A stretch of 64,000 bases of DNA from Roridomyces roridus (lineage: Eukaryota; Basidiomycota; Agaricomycetes; Agaricales; Mycenaceae), in the NCBI GenBank assembly GCA_029378245.1, contig JARKIF010000011.1:186001-250000 (forward strand), given 5' to 3'. Position numbers and translations under genes: made by a program. The notes below the pieces were generated by a model. The model was given only the letters and a program-made list of their open reading frames with translations. It searched no databases and was not told the DNA's origin. Positions 1 through 10,605 of the stretch are shown here, piece by piece (the first letter of the stretch is position 1; every line of letters begins with the position of its first letter).

Positions 1-1547
1 AAATGGGTTCAACACACCTGTCGCGACCACAAAGATCGAACAACATGGGAATTGAAGATGGTGGGAGCGACAAGGCCCCACCAGTACCATCGCACGAGAT
101 CTGGTTTGAGCCATGTCAACAGGAGGGCCGGAAGCGGCCAGAGGAAGGGAAAGAGCGCGTTGGGGATGTAACCAAAGAGCGGTGCAACCCAGCAAAGACG
201 CTGCATGATACCCAACTTGGCGTCCCAAAAGTCGCGTTGGAGGACCAGAGTTGGAGCTGTCGCGCACCATTGCCACCAACGGACCTGAGAAGATTACGTT
301 AGAGTAACCGACGTGTGTTGGAAAATCACGGAATTACCTGTTGCGAAAAATACACCTGAGCGCTGTCCGGACAGGTCCCACACACCATGGGAAGTGGGAG
401 GTACTTGACCTGCCACCCGCGTTTGATCGTCTGAAAACCAGTGTGTTCGTCCTCCGAATACGCGATCGGAAACGCGCCCCCAACATCCTTGAGAGCCTCC
501 CGGCGGTAGAGCGCGTTGCTTCCGACACACGCCGCTAGCATTATGTGATCAGTGTAATTGAACACCAAAGAAGCATAACGCACTGGCTCCCAACCGATCC
601 CGATTCACCTGATCCACCCTGAATGGCACCTCCACCTGCGGCCCCGCACCCCGCTCAGCCCACGTCTGCTCCCCACAAACTCGGAAATACTGAGGCGTCT
701 GTACGATCGCAGCCTCGGCATATCTCCGCATCACCGGCACAACCTCCTTCAGAAATTCAGGGCGGGGACACATATCGGTATCAAACACGGCGAAGAACTC
801 GGCCGAAGTCTGAGCGAATGCGAACCGCCGATTCCCCGCTTTGCCGAGCAGGCGGTTTGGTCGCTGAATGTAGTTGAAGCCGAAACGCCCTTGCTGGGCG
901 AGGGCTGCGACGGCCGGGCGTGCGCTGTCGTCGAGGACCCAGATGCGGAGGTTGGTGTAGTCGAGTTGCGCGATGTAGGTGTACGTGTTTTCGAGGATCT
1001 CGAGCGACTCGTTGCAGCAGGGGAGAAAGATGTCGCTGGAAGGGCGATTGAGAACGAGTCAAGACGGCCTTGAGAGTGATTACACGGATGGCTCGTTTTC
1101 TGTGCTCACGGCATAATTGCGGAGGGTCTCTTTGTGGTCGGAAAAATCAAAGTCGCGGCCGGTGAAGCTGAAATGATTCGAACGCAAAATCAAACCGATA
1201 TGGAGGACTCACTCGATCGCCGACCACAGCAAGTGGTATAGTTGAACAACGACCACAAACGGCAGGAACCTGTCCCATTAATGACTGTCATGTATCTAGC
1301 AGCATCGAGCTCACCAAAGAAACTCACTCGAGCTGAGAGCGAAGAGCCAGGCGCCAAGATGAAGACTCAGAAAGGCGAGGACACCGAAACAGTGAAGGAC
1401 GAAGCGCCGACCAGACAGATAGCTGTACTTCTCCGCATCCGAGGGGGGAGTGGGGAGCACCACGGGGTGAGGGTGCTGAGCTTGAGGCATAGAGATCTGA
1501 GAAGTCAAATTCGAGAGGACATGAATTGAGCCAATGATGCGGCACAC
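1..1547 (-). CDS. Glycosyltransferase family 2 protein, cellulose-synthase-like (3' end cut by the window edge)
   Basis: Membrane GT2 enzyme that would transfer a sugar from a nucleotide sugar, probably at the plasma membrane or Golgi; the substrate is unknown. The reading frame is spread over several exons on the minus strand. An N-terminal stretch with one hydrophobic helix lies near 1330-1450. A segment at 900-1060 in another frame reads like the usual donor-binding region with a D-D-S motif. At 690-790 the motif FDTDMCPRPEFL supplies the metal-binding D-x-D. At 330-580 the segments GSNALYRREAL and EDEHTGFQTIKRGW match the acceptor-side E-D signature and are followed by a Q-Q pair. A C-terminal membrane segment at 9-215 is rich in W, L and P and runs toward the window edge. 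Exon borders were not all resolved. Cellulose synthase-like or mannan-type GT2 are both possible. Confidence 0.75.
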
Positions 1548-2169
1548 AGGAATGGCAGGATGTGTGAGCGCCGTTGAAAATCGGGTGGCATTTCAACGGA
1601 CCTGTCATTCTTGTGGGCAATCTAGTTGGACCAATTGAATAGTACCTCACCTTGAACATAGGTAACGGCCTGTGTTGTGTGGGGTCGTCACGGTTACTAC
1701 CCGCGGTTTGGCATTGAAACGCGGGTGATCCGCGGGGTCCTTTTCCGTAAGAAAACATCCAACGCGGTGGGACAAGCGAAGAATCCCACCGTTTTTATAT
1801 GCCTTGACATTGACATTGCAGGCCAATATTAGGGCATGTTCAGTGGATTCCTGTGAACCCGCGGGCGAACCCGCATACCAGGGACGAACCCTCCCACCTA
1901 TGTTGTTTCAGAATTCGGTCCGGAGTAACCTATTTCAGGAGCGGTGATTCGGTGAACAAACGCATACGATTGTGCTGCAAAGATTTCAGGAAGCGATTCA
2001 GATCCGCATATCGCATCATGGATCTACGGACGTCGGTGGTATGACTCACGAGGACGTATTTCGATAGGTAAAAAAGGAGCTCGTAACGACGTCCAGAGCC
2101 TAACCTGCGGATTGGGACCGGAGCGAATGAAAATCTGAAAAACTGCGTGAGTAATCAAACACCCAACTC
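1548..2169. other. Intergenic region between divergent genes
   Basis: About 620 bp between the start of the glycosyltransferase gene (minus) and the HtrL-like gene (plus), so it should hold both promoters. No clear TATA box was seen. A GTGAGT sequence just before the next start codon (near 2147) could be an intron donor, which would give the HtrL-like gene a short upstream exon. Confidence 0.4.
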
Positions 2170-3519
2170 ATGCACTCCCCTTCCCCACGCCAACAGGTCT
2201 TCCTCGAAAACAAGCTGGATGTCGTTCCTCTCGACCAGCCCCTCTTCGCGTGGCCCAACCGCTCGAGCAACACGCCCCAGAGCTACCTCCCCTATCATCA
2301 ACGGCCGTTTGGGCGGGCAGTCGCAGAGTGGCAGGCGCACTTCTTCGGGCTCGACAAGTTCGACTACCGCACAGAGCCCGAGATAGCACCCATACGCCCT
2401 GGTGCGCCGACCCTTGTCGCAATCTTCTACCCGGACGCCGATACTAAACCTCGGAGGCCACTGTACTTGTACCTGGAAAGGATTCAGCGGCTCGCAGACT
2501 TGGGCGAACAGACGGTATTATACGCACCACCCTCCCTCGCGCCGACACTCCGCCGCATGCGCTCGGACCCTCACTGGTACATCATCGACGACTATGCCAC
2601 AGTCTGGGACATTCCCAACAACACGTATCAGTCTCACAACTTCGCCCACGTGCAGCCCGCCTTGTTCAAAGAGTTTGACGGCTACTCCAAGGTGTGGGGT
2701 TGGTATCCTGACGCGATGCGCAATCACGCCCACCGCGCTGCTTCGTACAACTCCAAGGCGTTCGCCACCTTTGACGCCGTTCTGCGCAATCCCTTCGGAT
2801 CCGAGTCCTGGATGTATATCGATGCAGGCATCTTCGACCAAATCGGCCCAATCGACGCGGACGGTGCTTTATGGGGTGACGTCCTCCGTGCGTCGCTCTG
2901 CCCCTCCAAGTTCGCCCGCAGCATCAGCGTGTCGGGTGACTCTGGCATCGTCATGGGGGAGTACATGCAAGGCCCCGCATACGGCGCCAAGAACATCGAC
3001 CATGCGTGTTGGACGGACCCGCGCAAGGGATGGCTTTGTCACACCTTCATCGCGCACGCCTACGTCGGGAGCTCGCTCGGCATGCTCAACTACTCGGTGC
3101 GCTTCATGCAGACCGTCGACGACATGGACGCCAACGGGTGGTACTCTGCGCGCGAGGAGTTTGCCATCCCCTGGGTCGCCGTCCGATATCCCAACACCGT
3201 CTTTTCGATCCCGTGGATGCCCGTGCCGCGCCCGCTCTGGTGCCAGTGGCAGTACCCAATCAAGATGTGTTATACGGACATTGGAGGGTCGGAGAGCGTC
3301 CCGCCCATCGTCGACCCCATCAGTACGATCTTCTGCCCGGGGTACCTACCGCGCACGCCGAACTTGCCCGGGGAGGGGATCTACCAGCGTACTTGGCGGA
3401 CAGACGCGTACACGGTCTTTCGTCAATGGTACTATAGCTGCGGGCTGCGTTGGATGACGAAGGAGTACCGCAATTTATTTGGGCGTAATGGGGCCACCGA
3501 TTTCCTGCTGGGTTTGTAG
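2170..3519 (+). CDS. HtrL/YibB-like protein, intronless
   Basis: Single uninterrupted frame of 449 residues beginning at an ATG. Around residues 190-225 it has Y-N-S-K-A followed by NPFGSESWMYIDAGI; the W-x-x-x-D-A-G-I block preceded by N-P-F is the recognisable core of the HtrL/YibB family, a poorly characterised group often found near glycan-processing genes. There is no obvious signal peptide in the frame itself, though an upstream exon could supply a membrane anchor. The C-terminal half is rich in W, Y and C. The lack of introns contrasts with nearly every other gene here and could reflect transfer or simple intron loss. The neighbouring glycosyltransferase makes a role in cell-surface sugar metabolism plausible, but that is inference. 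Confidence 0.6.
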   Translation: MHSPSPRQQVFLENKLDVVPLDQPLFAWPNRSSNTPQSYLPYHQRPFGRAVAEWQAHFFGLDKFDYRTEPEIAPIRPGAPTLVAIFYPDADTKPRRPLYLYLERIQRLADLGEQTVLYAPPSLAPTLRRMRSDPHWYIIDDYATVWDIPNNTYQSHNFAHVQPALFKEFDGYSKVWGWYPDAMRNHAHRAASYNSKAFATFDAVLRNPFGSESWMYIDAGIFDQIGPIDADGALWGDVLRASLCPSKFARSISVSGDSGIVMGEYMQGPAYGAKNIDHACWTDPRKGWLCHTFIAHAYVGSSLGMLNYSVRFMQTVDDMDANGWYSAREEFAIPWVAVRYPNTVFSIPWMPVPRPLWCQWQYPIKMCYTDIGGSESVPPIVDPISTIFCPGYLPRTPNLPGEGIYQRTWRTDAYTVFRQWYYSCGLRWMTKEYRNLFGRNGATDFLLGL

Positions 3520-4520
3520 ATTGATTTAGGATACGTCTTGCATTGCATTAGAATGGTTGATGTTAGCTGAAGAATGTACCTTTTGACTGAAGTGAGCGGG
3601 AGAGTGGGAGCGGCGGCCACGAATACGAGGGGTAAACTTCCAATCCTTTGCAGAACCAAGCATGATCCGGGAGGCGATAAAAGATTAGCGGGTCCAGTCT
3701 CTGCGTCGACAGAGCAGCTAGGACGCACCGCTGACAGTGGGACACCGATGAGTTGCCTAGATTGTCTCCAGAGACCGCAGAGTGACATATTAAGTCCCAA
3801 ACCTCTCCACCACGCATGCTACCTGCATTCAATACGAGAACGCCGAAGGGATCGGTATTTGAGCTCGCGTACAAGGGCTTCGTCGCGGGTACATCGGTGG
3901 AAAGGGAAAACGAGGTCGCTTTGCGGCATCGTCGAGAGCATCTGGGAGTACGGCAACGAGTTGGTGCGAAGCCTATGGAGTGGATATGAGGCAGTACGGA
4001 GCGGCGAGATAAGGAGACGCACTTGAGAATTACCCGCTACGCTGTGGGATAGGAATGGATTCGGGGCAGCCGCTGGAAGAAGTCCAGGAACGAAGAGATG
4101 CGGGAGGCCCTCGCTGGCGCGCACGGTCGGATCGGTCGGACAGGGTGGGAAGGGAGTGGCGGGCGACGCTTGTCTCGGTAGGATGCTTCATAGTCGACAA
4201 ACCGGGCTTCCTGGTCGTTTTGGACTGTCAGAAGGCGTCGGTCTTGCGGCGAGAATTCGGAGTACAGACCTCGAATGACTGGCCACGGGAACCGGCGAGA
4301 AAAGAAACGGGTAGAGACATGGGAGTCTCGCTTCCCAACGGTGGCACAGGTGAGCAGTCCATGATGATGGTGCAGAGCAAGAAGGGAACGACGCGTGGAT
4401 GTGAAACTGCGGCGCGTGATCGGAGATCAAAGTTTCATTGCAGATGCCGATGAGATGCCGCGGATTCAGACCACAATGCTGTGCACGCTTGATTGGACTT
4501 GCTTGCAAGCTCCTTCCTCC
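3520..4520. other. Intergenic, no supportable gene
   Basis: About 1 kb with overlapping small open frames on both strands (for example 3574-4026 plus and 3819-4124 minus). None shows a recognisable motif or a convincing start and splice pattern. The end of the interval leads into a dispersed repeat. Confidence 0.35.
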
Positions 4521-4524
4521 TGAC

Positions 4525-4825
4525 CACGACCATCCATGCCGGCCGCCTCCACCACTCCCCAGGAACTCGAGCAAAAAGTTTTGAGCCTCACAATATCCCT
4601 TCAGAGAACGAAACTTCCTAGGGCGCACTACATCACCGCTTCGAATTGGAAATCCCCTGCGTCGCCGTTCACGTTCCACGATGCCGTGGCCGGTTAAATT
4701 CATTGCACTCAATCAGACCACTCGTATTCATTGCTACTTGTCGTTCGCGACAGGCTAGAAACTGGGTGAACTGGGCTCACGGAACCCAGGACTGTACTCT
4801 CGGCGTGCCCCTTGTCTCATCCGTC
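4525..4825 (+). repeat. Dispersed repeat, copy 1 (second copy inverted at 27.1-27.4 kb)
   Basis: This stretch begins near CATGCCGGCCGCCTCCACCA and is clearly similar to the reverse complement of 27100-27410, with shared landmarks including AATCCCCTGCGTCGCCGTTC and CCAGGACTGTACTCTC-like sequence at the end. The copies differ by many substitutions and by small indels. No coding function was recognised; it may be an old element fragment or a duplicated promoter and 5' region. Confidence 0.7.
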
Positions 4826-4923
4826 CGACTGCGCTTAATTCCGAACATCCTGGTACATCGTCAAAAAAGAGGTGATTTCCAGGGTGTATTTCTCGGTGAC
4901 CATGTCGATTCTACTGGTCAGGG

Positions 4924-6920
4924 TGATACGACTGGTATCCGTGCAGGCGTGAAAACCGCGTAAAATCGAGATTTGGTACGCATACCAGCACCCCTCGATC
5001 TGGTGGTAGAATGATGGGAATAGAGCCGAGCTCCGAGCTGCTATTCAAATGTGTTCACGATGCATTGAGAGAGTTTCCAGTACACTACGCTTGGCTGTTC
5101 GATCAGGAGTCGGCGGTAGTGACTCAAATAGGCTTCCTGCGGGGACTCTGACATGTGGAGATACAATTATCAAGGAGGATCAACAAGCCCAGACAATAGT
5201 CAGTGTTGGTTGAGAGTACAATCAAGTATTCTCTAGAGTCGGCGTGCAGTTGCACAGAGATTGATGTATTAAATCAAGTGGGAGTGCTTTCCTCGAAGAG
5301 ATAGCCTCCGCGGAAGTGTCCGAGATGATGTATACAATTGCTGTTACAGCGGGATGGTCTTGGCACAGTTTACTTTGGAAGATGAATCGAGACGGGTAAG
5401 CGTCTCACTAATCACACAGTAGTTGGTTGGGTTCAATAGAATGTAGATAATTCATAGTGCATAATACATGGGTTTATATACCTGTGGACGAACAGCCTCC
5501 TGAGTCACAGCAAGTCAAGTCTGAGTCAGAAATTAGTAAGGCTGGCGGCTTGCCTGAGTAATACCGAGGCTACGGGGCCGACGTATGCCCGAGGTTCATC
5601 CTACTCCAACAGATGGTGTGTCAAGCGGTTGTTGAGCAGTGTGGACTCGAGCCACAGAGTGGTGTTGCCTTTGCAGTTTAGGATCCGAGAGGAGAGTGAC
5701 CCCGAGGGGTACTTCGCGGACTGAACATCCAGAAAGGAAATGACAAGTGGGCGAGTCGAACTCGTGCACTGGTACTAGTGTTTGATCATGTGATCACGGA
5801 ACGGAGCGGAGCTGCGGCAGACGATCAAAGCGATGATCGGACATCACGGTCTGGACCAGGGCACAGGGTTGGCCCAGGGTTTCACCGCAGTCATGGCTAG
5901 CATGTCAGGATCTGCGCCAAGGCGGAGTTGGACCAATCAGAAGAGCTGTCAAGGAATGACACACACGTTGGGAGCCAGAAATAGCCTCGAGGACATAATC
6001 AGGGTGATGCACACCCGAGGGAAGGGACAATCTTTAGTCATAGTAGTTTAGACACGCCAAGCATGTAGAAAAGTATATAAACCCCACGGAACCTGAGGGT
6101 ACATGATCACATCATGCCCCCCCTTCTAGGGACTCATGGGCATTGGTGTGGTCTTGTGTCTTCCTCGGAGATTTGTTGATTACATTCTTCTTGGTAGTAG
6201 CAATAGAAAAGCACTTGTTTGGGTATAACTGAGGGATCTAAGTCAAGCTATAGACTTCTTGAGTTGTATTGAGTGTGTCTCCTAAGGGCACTACTCTTCC
6301 TACACTTGCATTTAAAGGTACCCGGGCTCTGGTCCAACCTGGGTCAGCTGCAGAAGCATACTTAAGGGGTAGTGGGTTGCCCTCTGCTCTGTAGTTCCTC
6401 TCCATGTTGTATTGGGGTTGTAATTGGTGTGATTTGGTCGATGATAAACAGGAACAGAGTCAATTGGGACTTGGTGGTTCGGGTCATTGACTTCTCGAAC
6501 TGGTTCGAGAACTTGTGTTTTCAATCTACAATAAAATACTATTGCTGCATTGCAAACCCTTGTGTCATATTCGCGTATAAAGCCTTGCAGTAGGCCTCTT
6601 GAAAGAGACATTGTCGGTCCGAGGACTTGTTCGAGAAGCTGAACAAAGACCAAAACCGTTGATATCAAGTGAGCTGTATGCTCCACGGAGTGTGCTTGAA
6701 GTCGAGCGGGACGTTCAATCTTACCTATATACTTTAGGGTGACCCCGAACTCAACCGTAGTCGAAGTTGACTGGCCCTGGCTGGGGTGTTGGATGTTTTG
6801 GTAGTTGGTGTTATGGTGTTGGGGTTTTGTGGGTTTGTTGCCTTTTGGGTAGCACTCTGCAGACTCAGCCATTGCTGCTCCACATTCACACTTCACTGGT
6901 GCGCAGTTACAGACGTTTCA
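4924..6920 (+). mobile_element. LTR-like element, copy A (solo-LTR type)
   Basis: The interval is a long direct repeat of 49094-50917. Both copies start TGATACG and end CGTTTCA, which are imperfect inverted termini with the TG...CA ends usual for LTRs. A TATATAAA box sits at 6074-6081, as expected for an internal LTR promoter. Copy A has about 260 bp near 5354-5613 that copy B lacks and misses about 70 bp present in B. It carries a 194-codon open frame on the minus strand (6312-6896) with no recognisable domain. No gag, protease or polymerase frame is seen, so it looks like a solo LTR or a non-autonomous relic. A target-site duplication is not evident for this copy. Confidence 0.7.
6074..6081 (+). 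promoter_or_regulatory. TATA box inside LTR-like element copy A
   Basis: TATATAAA, conserved in copy B at 50062-50069. It lies about 840 bp before the 3' end of the element, in the position of a U3/R boundary. Confidence 0.5.
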
Positions 6921-7664
6921 ACGGGATCATATCGACTCGGCTGGTTCGAATCCATCCGGTACCATCCGCCAGAAGACGTCGAGCTTTTTTCTCCCTCAGT
7001 CTTCATACAGATCTAGGCTTTAGGGTGAATTGAGTAGTGCCCACGAACACCGACGGGATCGGTGGCAACCTGGGTCCTGCTTCTTTGCATGTCATTGTAG
7101 GCCAATTGTAGGCTGACGCGCGGCAAGGACTGCCGCCGATTGGCGCAATTGCCCCACCTCGGCAATTTCATCAGTTGGTTGGTGGCTCGAGGTCCTAAGC
7201 ATGTTAGCCGGCGGACAACCGACGGAGGTGAGGGAGGGCGAGGGAGATCCCTGTTCCAGGCGGCATAGGACCAAAATTAATGAGAGATTCCCAAAAGAGC
7301 GAAGAGATTGCAAAGATTGCTTGATATAGGAATCAACCCACGGCTCTCAAGGACATTATCGAAACAGTGGGACCCCACCTTGGCAGGGAAACAACCGATA
7401 AGACCGTGCCTAGTTTTTCTAACACTCGGAACACCGATGGGGTCGGTGGCAACCCGCCCAGTGACCGCCCAGAGAAAAGATATATAAGACGTGCTGCCCG
7501 TCTCGCTGCTTGAAATTGGTGCTCTCGAAGCTCAAAATCCCGGAATCTCACAGAGTACAGCAGCTGGTCATCGGCATGCCACACACGGAATATCTGTTGC
7601 CGGTGAGTCCACTGGACCACGCCCCATCCGTATTCTTCCATGAACGCCGTGACTGAGCATCGCC
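6921..7664. repeat. Repeat-rich intergenic stretch
   Basis: Two direct copies of a 27-bp sequence with three differences lie at 7044-7070 and 7428-7454 (core CGGTGGCAACC). The segment 7341-7431 resembles 31645-31741, sharing CCGATAAGACCG and flanking blocks. No gene was recognised here. Confidence 0.55.
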
Positions 7665-8763
7665 ATGCTGTTCAATTGTTACCAGAGCGCCGGAGGCAAT
7701 GAAAGAGAAACGAATCGGTTTGCCGAAGTCCACATTTTATCGCCGTTTTTTTTTCTTGATCGAGTCCGCAGTTTAGACGCCATCCACAAAGCTTTCAGCG
7801 CGTATTTTGATGGAAGGTTGTGCGGTGTTGATCTTGCCCAAGGCAATCTCCACAATATCCTTGATCTAGGGTGCGTGTACCGGCCATGTATCTGCGCACA
7901 AACTCACACTCACCAGCTGCGGGAGTGGAGCCTGGGCAATCCAAGCTGCAAATGAATTTCCTGTCGCTCAAATTGCCGCCGTGGATCTATCCCCCCTGCC
8001 TGTCCGGTGCGCCACATAAGCATTCCCCGCTGATCGGACCAACACTCACAACTCAGCTCGAAACATATGTAGGCCACTGCCAGAAAACCTGCATTTCGCA
8101 CTTGCAGATATCAGTCAACCCATGCCATTTGAACCTCGAACATTCGACGTGGTTCACTCGCGGTTGGTTATGTGCCATGTGAGCAACTTCAATTACAATT
8201 GTATTCTTGAAACTCGAGAGATACTAACAGTATCTCAGGTCAAGGATGCATCCAAAGTCATCAGCGAGGCAGCTCAGTTGATCAGGCCGGGCGGCCTGCT
8301 CTTGATCGAGGATGTGGACATGAAAAGTCTGGCAGAAACGGGAGGACCCTCATCCTCAAGATGTGTCTCCAAGATGATCGAACTCTGGCGGGAGAATGGT
8401 GCTGATTTCGAGGTGGCCAGAAAGTTGCAGGAGATCGTACAGTCAACTGGCTATTTCGCCAATGTTGAGGTGCAGAGGATCAACTTGCCTTTTGGAAATA
8501 CAGCGTCCGGCGGTAAGCACAATCAGCTCTCCTTCACACGTAAAGCCTACTCATCTGGATTCTGCGTAGATGAGAGAAGGCAAAGACTTGGTCACGAGTT
8601 GAAGAAGGGGTGGCAGCAGTTGGTCATGTCAGCCGGGGAACGACTTGCGACTTTGTATGGCTTGGACGAGGAAATGGTCAGGGCACATGTACAGGAACTC
8701 GACGAAGTTGGATCGAAAGCCTCCGCTGATTTGTATATCTGTGCAGCACGTCGATGTACGTAA
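7665..8763 (+). CDS. Class I SAM-dependent methyltransferase
   Basis: Small-molecule type methyltransferase of about 289 residues using S-adenosylmethionine; the acceptor is unknown. Proposed exons are 7665-7870, 7917-8006, 8073-8178, 8239-8512 and 8570-8763, which join in frame. The glycine-rich SAM motif I spans the first intron (ILDLGCGSGAWAI), followed by the acidic motif II residue in AAVDLSPLP, then FDVVHSRLVMCH and the post-motif LIRPGGLLLIEDVD, the standard order for this fold. A CTAAC branch point precedes the acceptor of intron 3. The N-terminus is short and the homopolymer of T near 7745 is a risk, so the start codon is uncertain. Related fungal enzymes act in secondary metabolism, but no cluster is visible around it. 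Confidence 0.72.
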
Positions 8764-9221
8764 AGCTCCAGGGCTCAATCTAAATGTGTGAGTCTTTGAT
8801 TCTAGATTCCCATGCGCGCATCGGCAAGAAACAAAGTTCGGTCATGATTCTTTGATGGCCGAACTCTCTTGCCTCTTACCACCATGTCGGTCTTTCGATT
8901 TCCATGCTCAGTCGTTCCCCTGGTGCCACCGGATACTGGACCCTTCGAAAAGCTTTTGACTGCGCTTCGAATGCTTCCATGAGTCACCTCGGCGACTCCG
9001 GGACAATTGGGCCAAGCGACTCCGATCCTCCTTGCACCGGAATTTCCTTATACATACACGAATGCTCTTTGGCCTTCCCCAAGGCGTGAATAATGGCTGG
9101 CACAACATACCCGACCACCGGTCAAAGCGCTCGGCTAGACCAACGGCCCGAGCACAATTACAAGAAGAATGGCTCTTCTCGCACAATGGCCCAAGCTCGC
9201 GCTTTGATTCTGGCCTAGCCT
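8764..9221. other. Intergenic region upstream of the 9.26-kb gene
   Basis: About 450 bp, carrying the promoter of the next gene at its right end. No other element was recognised. Confidence 0.4.
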
Positions 9222-9228
9222 TATAAAA
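9222..9228 (+). promoter_or_regulatory. TATA box
   Basis: TATAAAA, 35 bp upstream of the ATG at 9263 of the following gene. Confidence 0.5.
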
Positions 9229-9262
9229 CGCGGTGCCAGCTCAGCTCCCCTCATCCCCCAAC

Positions 9263-10225
9263 ATGTTCCGTTCCAAAATCCTCGACAATACCACCAGCGC
9301 TCGTTCGTACCACGAGTATGACGGCCACAACGCCCCCACTGCGCCTGAACCTTCGCTCGATCCCATCTCAAGTCAGATCACCACCTTGGACGCGTCGCGC
9401 CCGACGTTGGTGGCATCGAACCACTCCACATTCGATGCATCTGTCTCCTCCTCATCATCAGGGGACGTCTTCTCCAGGAGATACAACATATGTCGCAACC
9501 ACATCCAAGCCGCGACCTCCCTGCAGTCGCTCTACCTGCCAATAAGCGTCTTTGTCAAGTGCTCCGAGCACAACACTCCGGCCGCGCACAAGATGGCATT
9601 GTTTGCCAGCCGTCTCGAGGAATACGTCTCCCCGCAAGTTGGCGTGCAGGCATACCGCGAGGGCCTCCGCAGCAGCGCGCTGCGATCATTTGAGAACTAT
9701 TGGGCAATCGTGCGTGCTCTTTTTTTCTTTGCAAATTTCATACTGACATGACTTTTGAATTGAATTCAGGAGGTCCTGGAACATCGATATCCAGGCCCGC
9801 CCTACGAGCCCCCCTCCCCCGATAAACTAGTAACATCCCGGGGATTCCTGCGTCTTTCCACGGCGCCCCCTACGCCATCAGATCCCTTCCGGGGTATCAA
9901 CCTCGCCGTTTTCCTCGGCGCCCTCTTCACCAACGGCATCTTCACGGGCTCTGACGTCCACGCTGCCCTGCACATCCTCGAAGAAGCCGCCGATGACCTC
10001 GTTCAGTCAAATTCAGCTTCCAACCCAGAGAATTTGATGGCGTTCATGTCCACGGCGTACCACCATTTGTTCTGCACCGCTGGGCCGGGTATATGCGCTG
10101 GCGAGTGGAAGGAGCAGACAGATGTGCTTGTGAGCAAGTGGATGCAAGACGCGGGCGAAGAATCGGACGGGCAGACGCTTGTGTCGGAGCTACTCAAGTT
10201 GCTGGAGCACTGGGACGCAATCTAA
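9263..10225 (+). CDS. Hypothetical protein, helical C-terminal half
   Basis: Two exons, 9263-9709 and 9770-10225, join in frame to give 300 residues. The first 75 residues are rich in S, T and D and look disordered. The rest is mostly helical; the stretch NLAVFLGALFTNGIFTGSD is reminiscent of helical repeats in MIF4G-like proteins, but that resemblance is weak and I would not assign it. There is no signal peptide or membrane segment, so it is probably cytosolic or nuclear. The TATA box just upstream and the clean intron (GTGCGT donor, TTCAG acceptor) support a real gene. Confidence 0.6.
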
Positions 10226-10605
10226 GCTCATACGTATTTAATTCTCTCTCTTTGTGGCCGTAATATATAATACAAATCTGATTATCTTCAAACTCCGGCT
10301 CCACCTGGCCAAAAAAAACCTTTCGAACTCTCGCCGAATGGATTCGAACGATTCAGGAAAAAAGACATTTTGGGACGCCTTTGTTAGGGTCTTCTGTTGG
10401 AATCGAACCATCGGTCGCGCTAAGAAGCCTGAGCTGTTTGGTTGCCTCATAACTAAGTTAATGAACAGGCAAGGTAAACAAGACCGCAAGACGAGACGAC
10501 CAGCACGTAGACATCAAAAACAAAAGTTGTCCTGGGTCCGAAGAACTAGATTCAAATTCTATATCAATACAGTACATACTTAATCCGTTCGAATTCATCG
10601 CGTCC
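10226..10605. other. Convergent intergenic region
   Basis: About 380 bp between the 3' ends of two genes. It contains two sequences like the T-arm of a tRNA on the minus strand (near 10345 and 10400), but no full cloverleaf can be drawn around them. Confidence 0.35.

Noticed and set aside
2402..3457. Long overlapping frame in the HtrL-like gene
   Set aside because: It is a shadow of the 449-residue frame, rich in R, S, T and P.
6312..6896. 194-codon minus-strand frame in the LTR-like element as a gene
   Set aside because: It is partly shortened in the other copy and shows no domain.
4924..6920. The two LTR-like copies as the two ends of one 45-kb element
   Set aside because: They differ by large indels, many ordinary genes lie between them, and copy B has its own target-site duplication inside the LINE.
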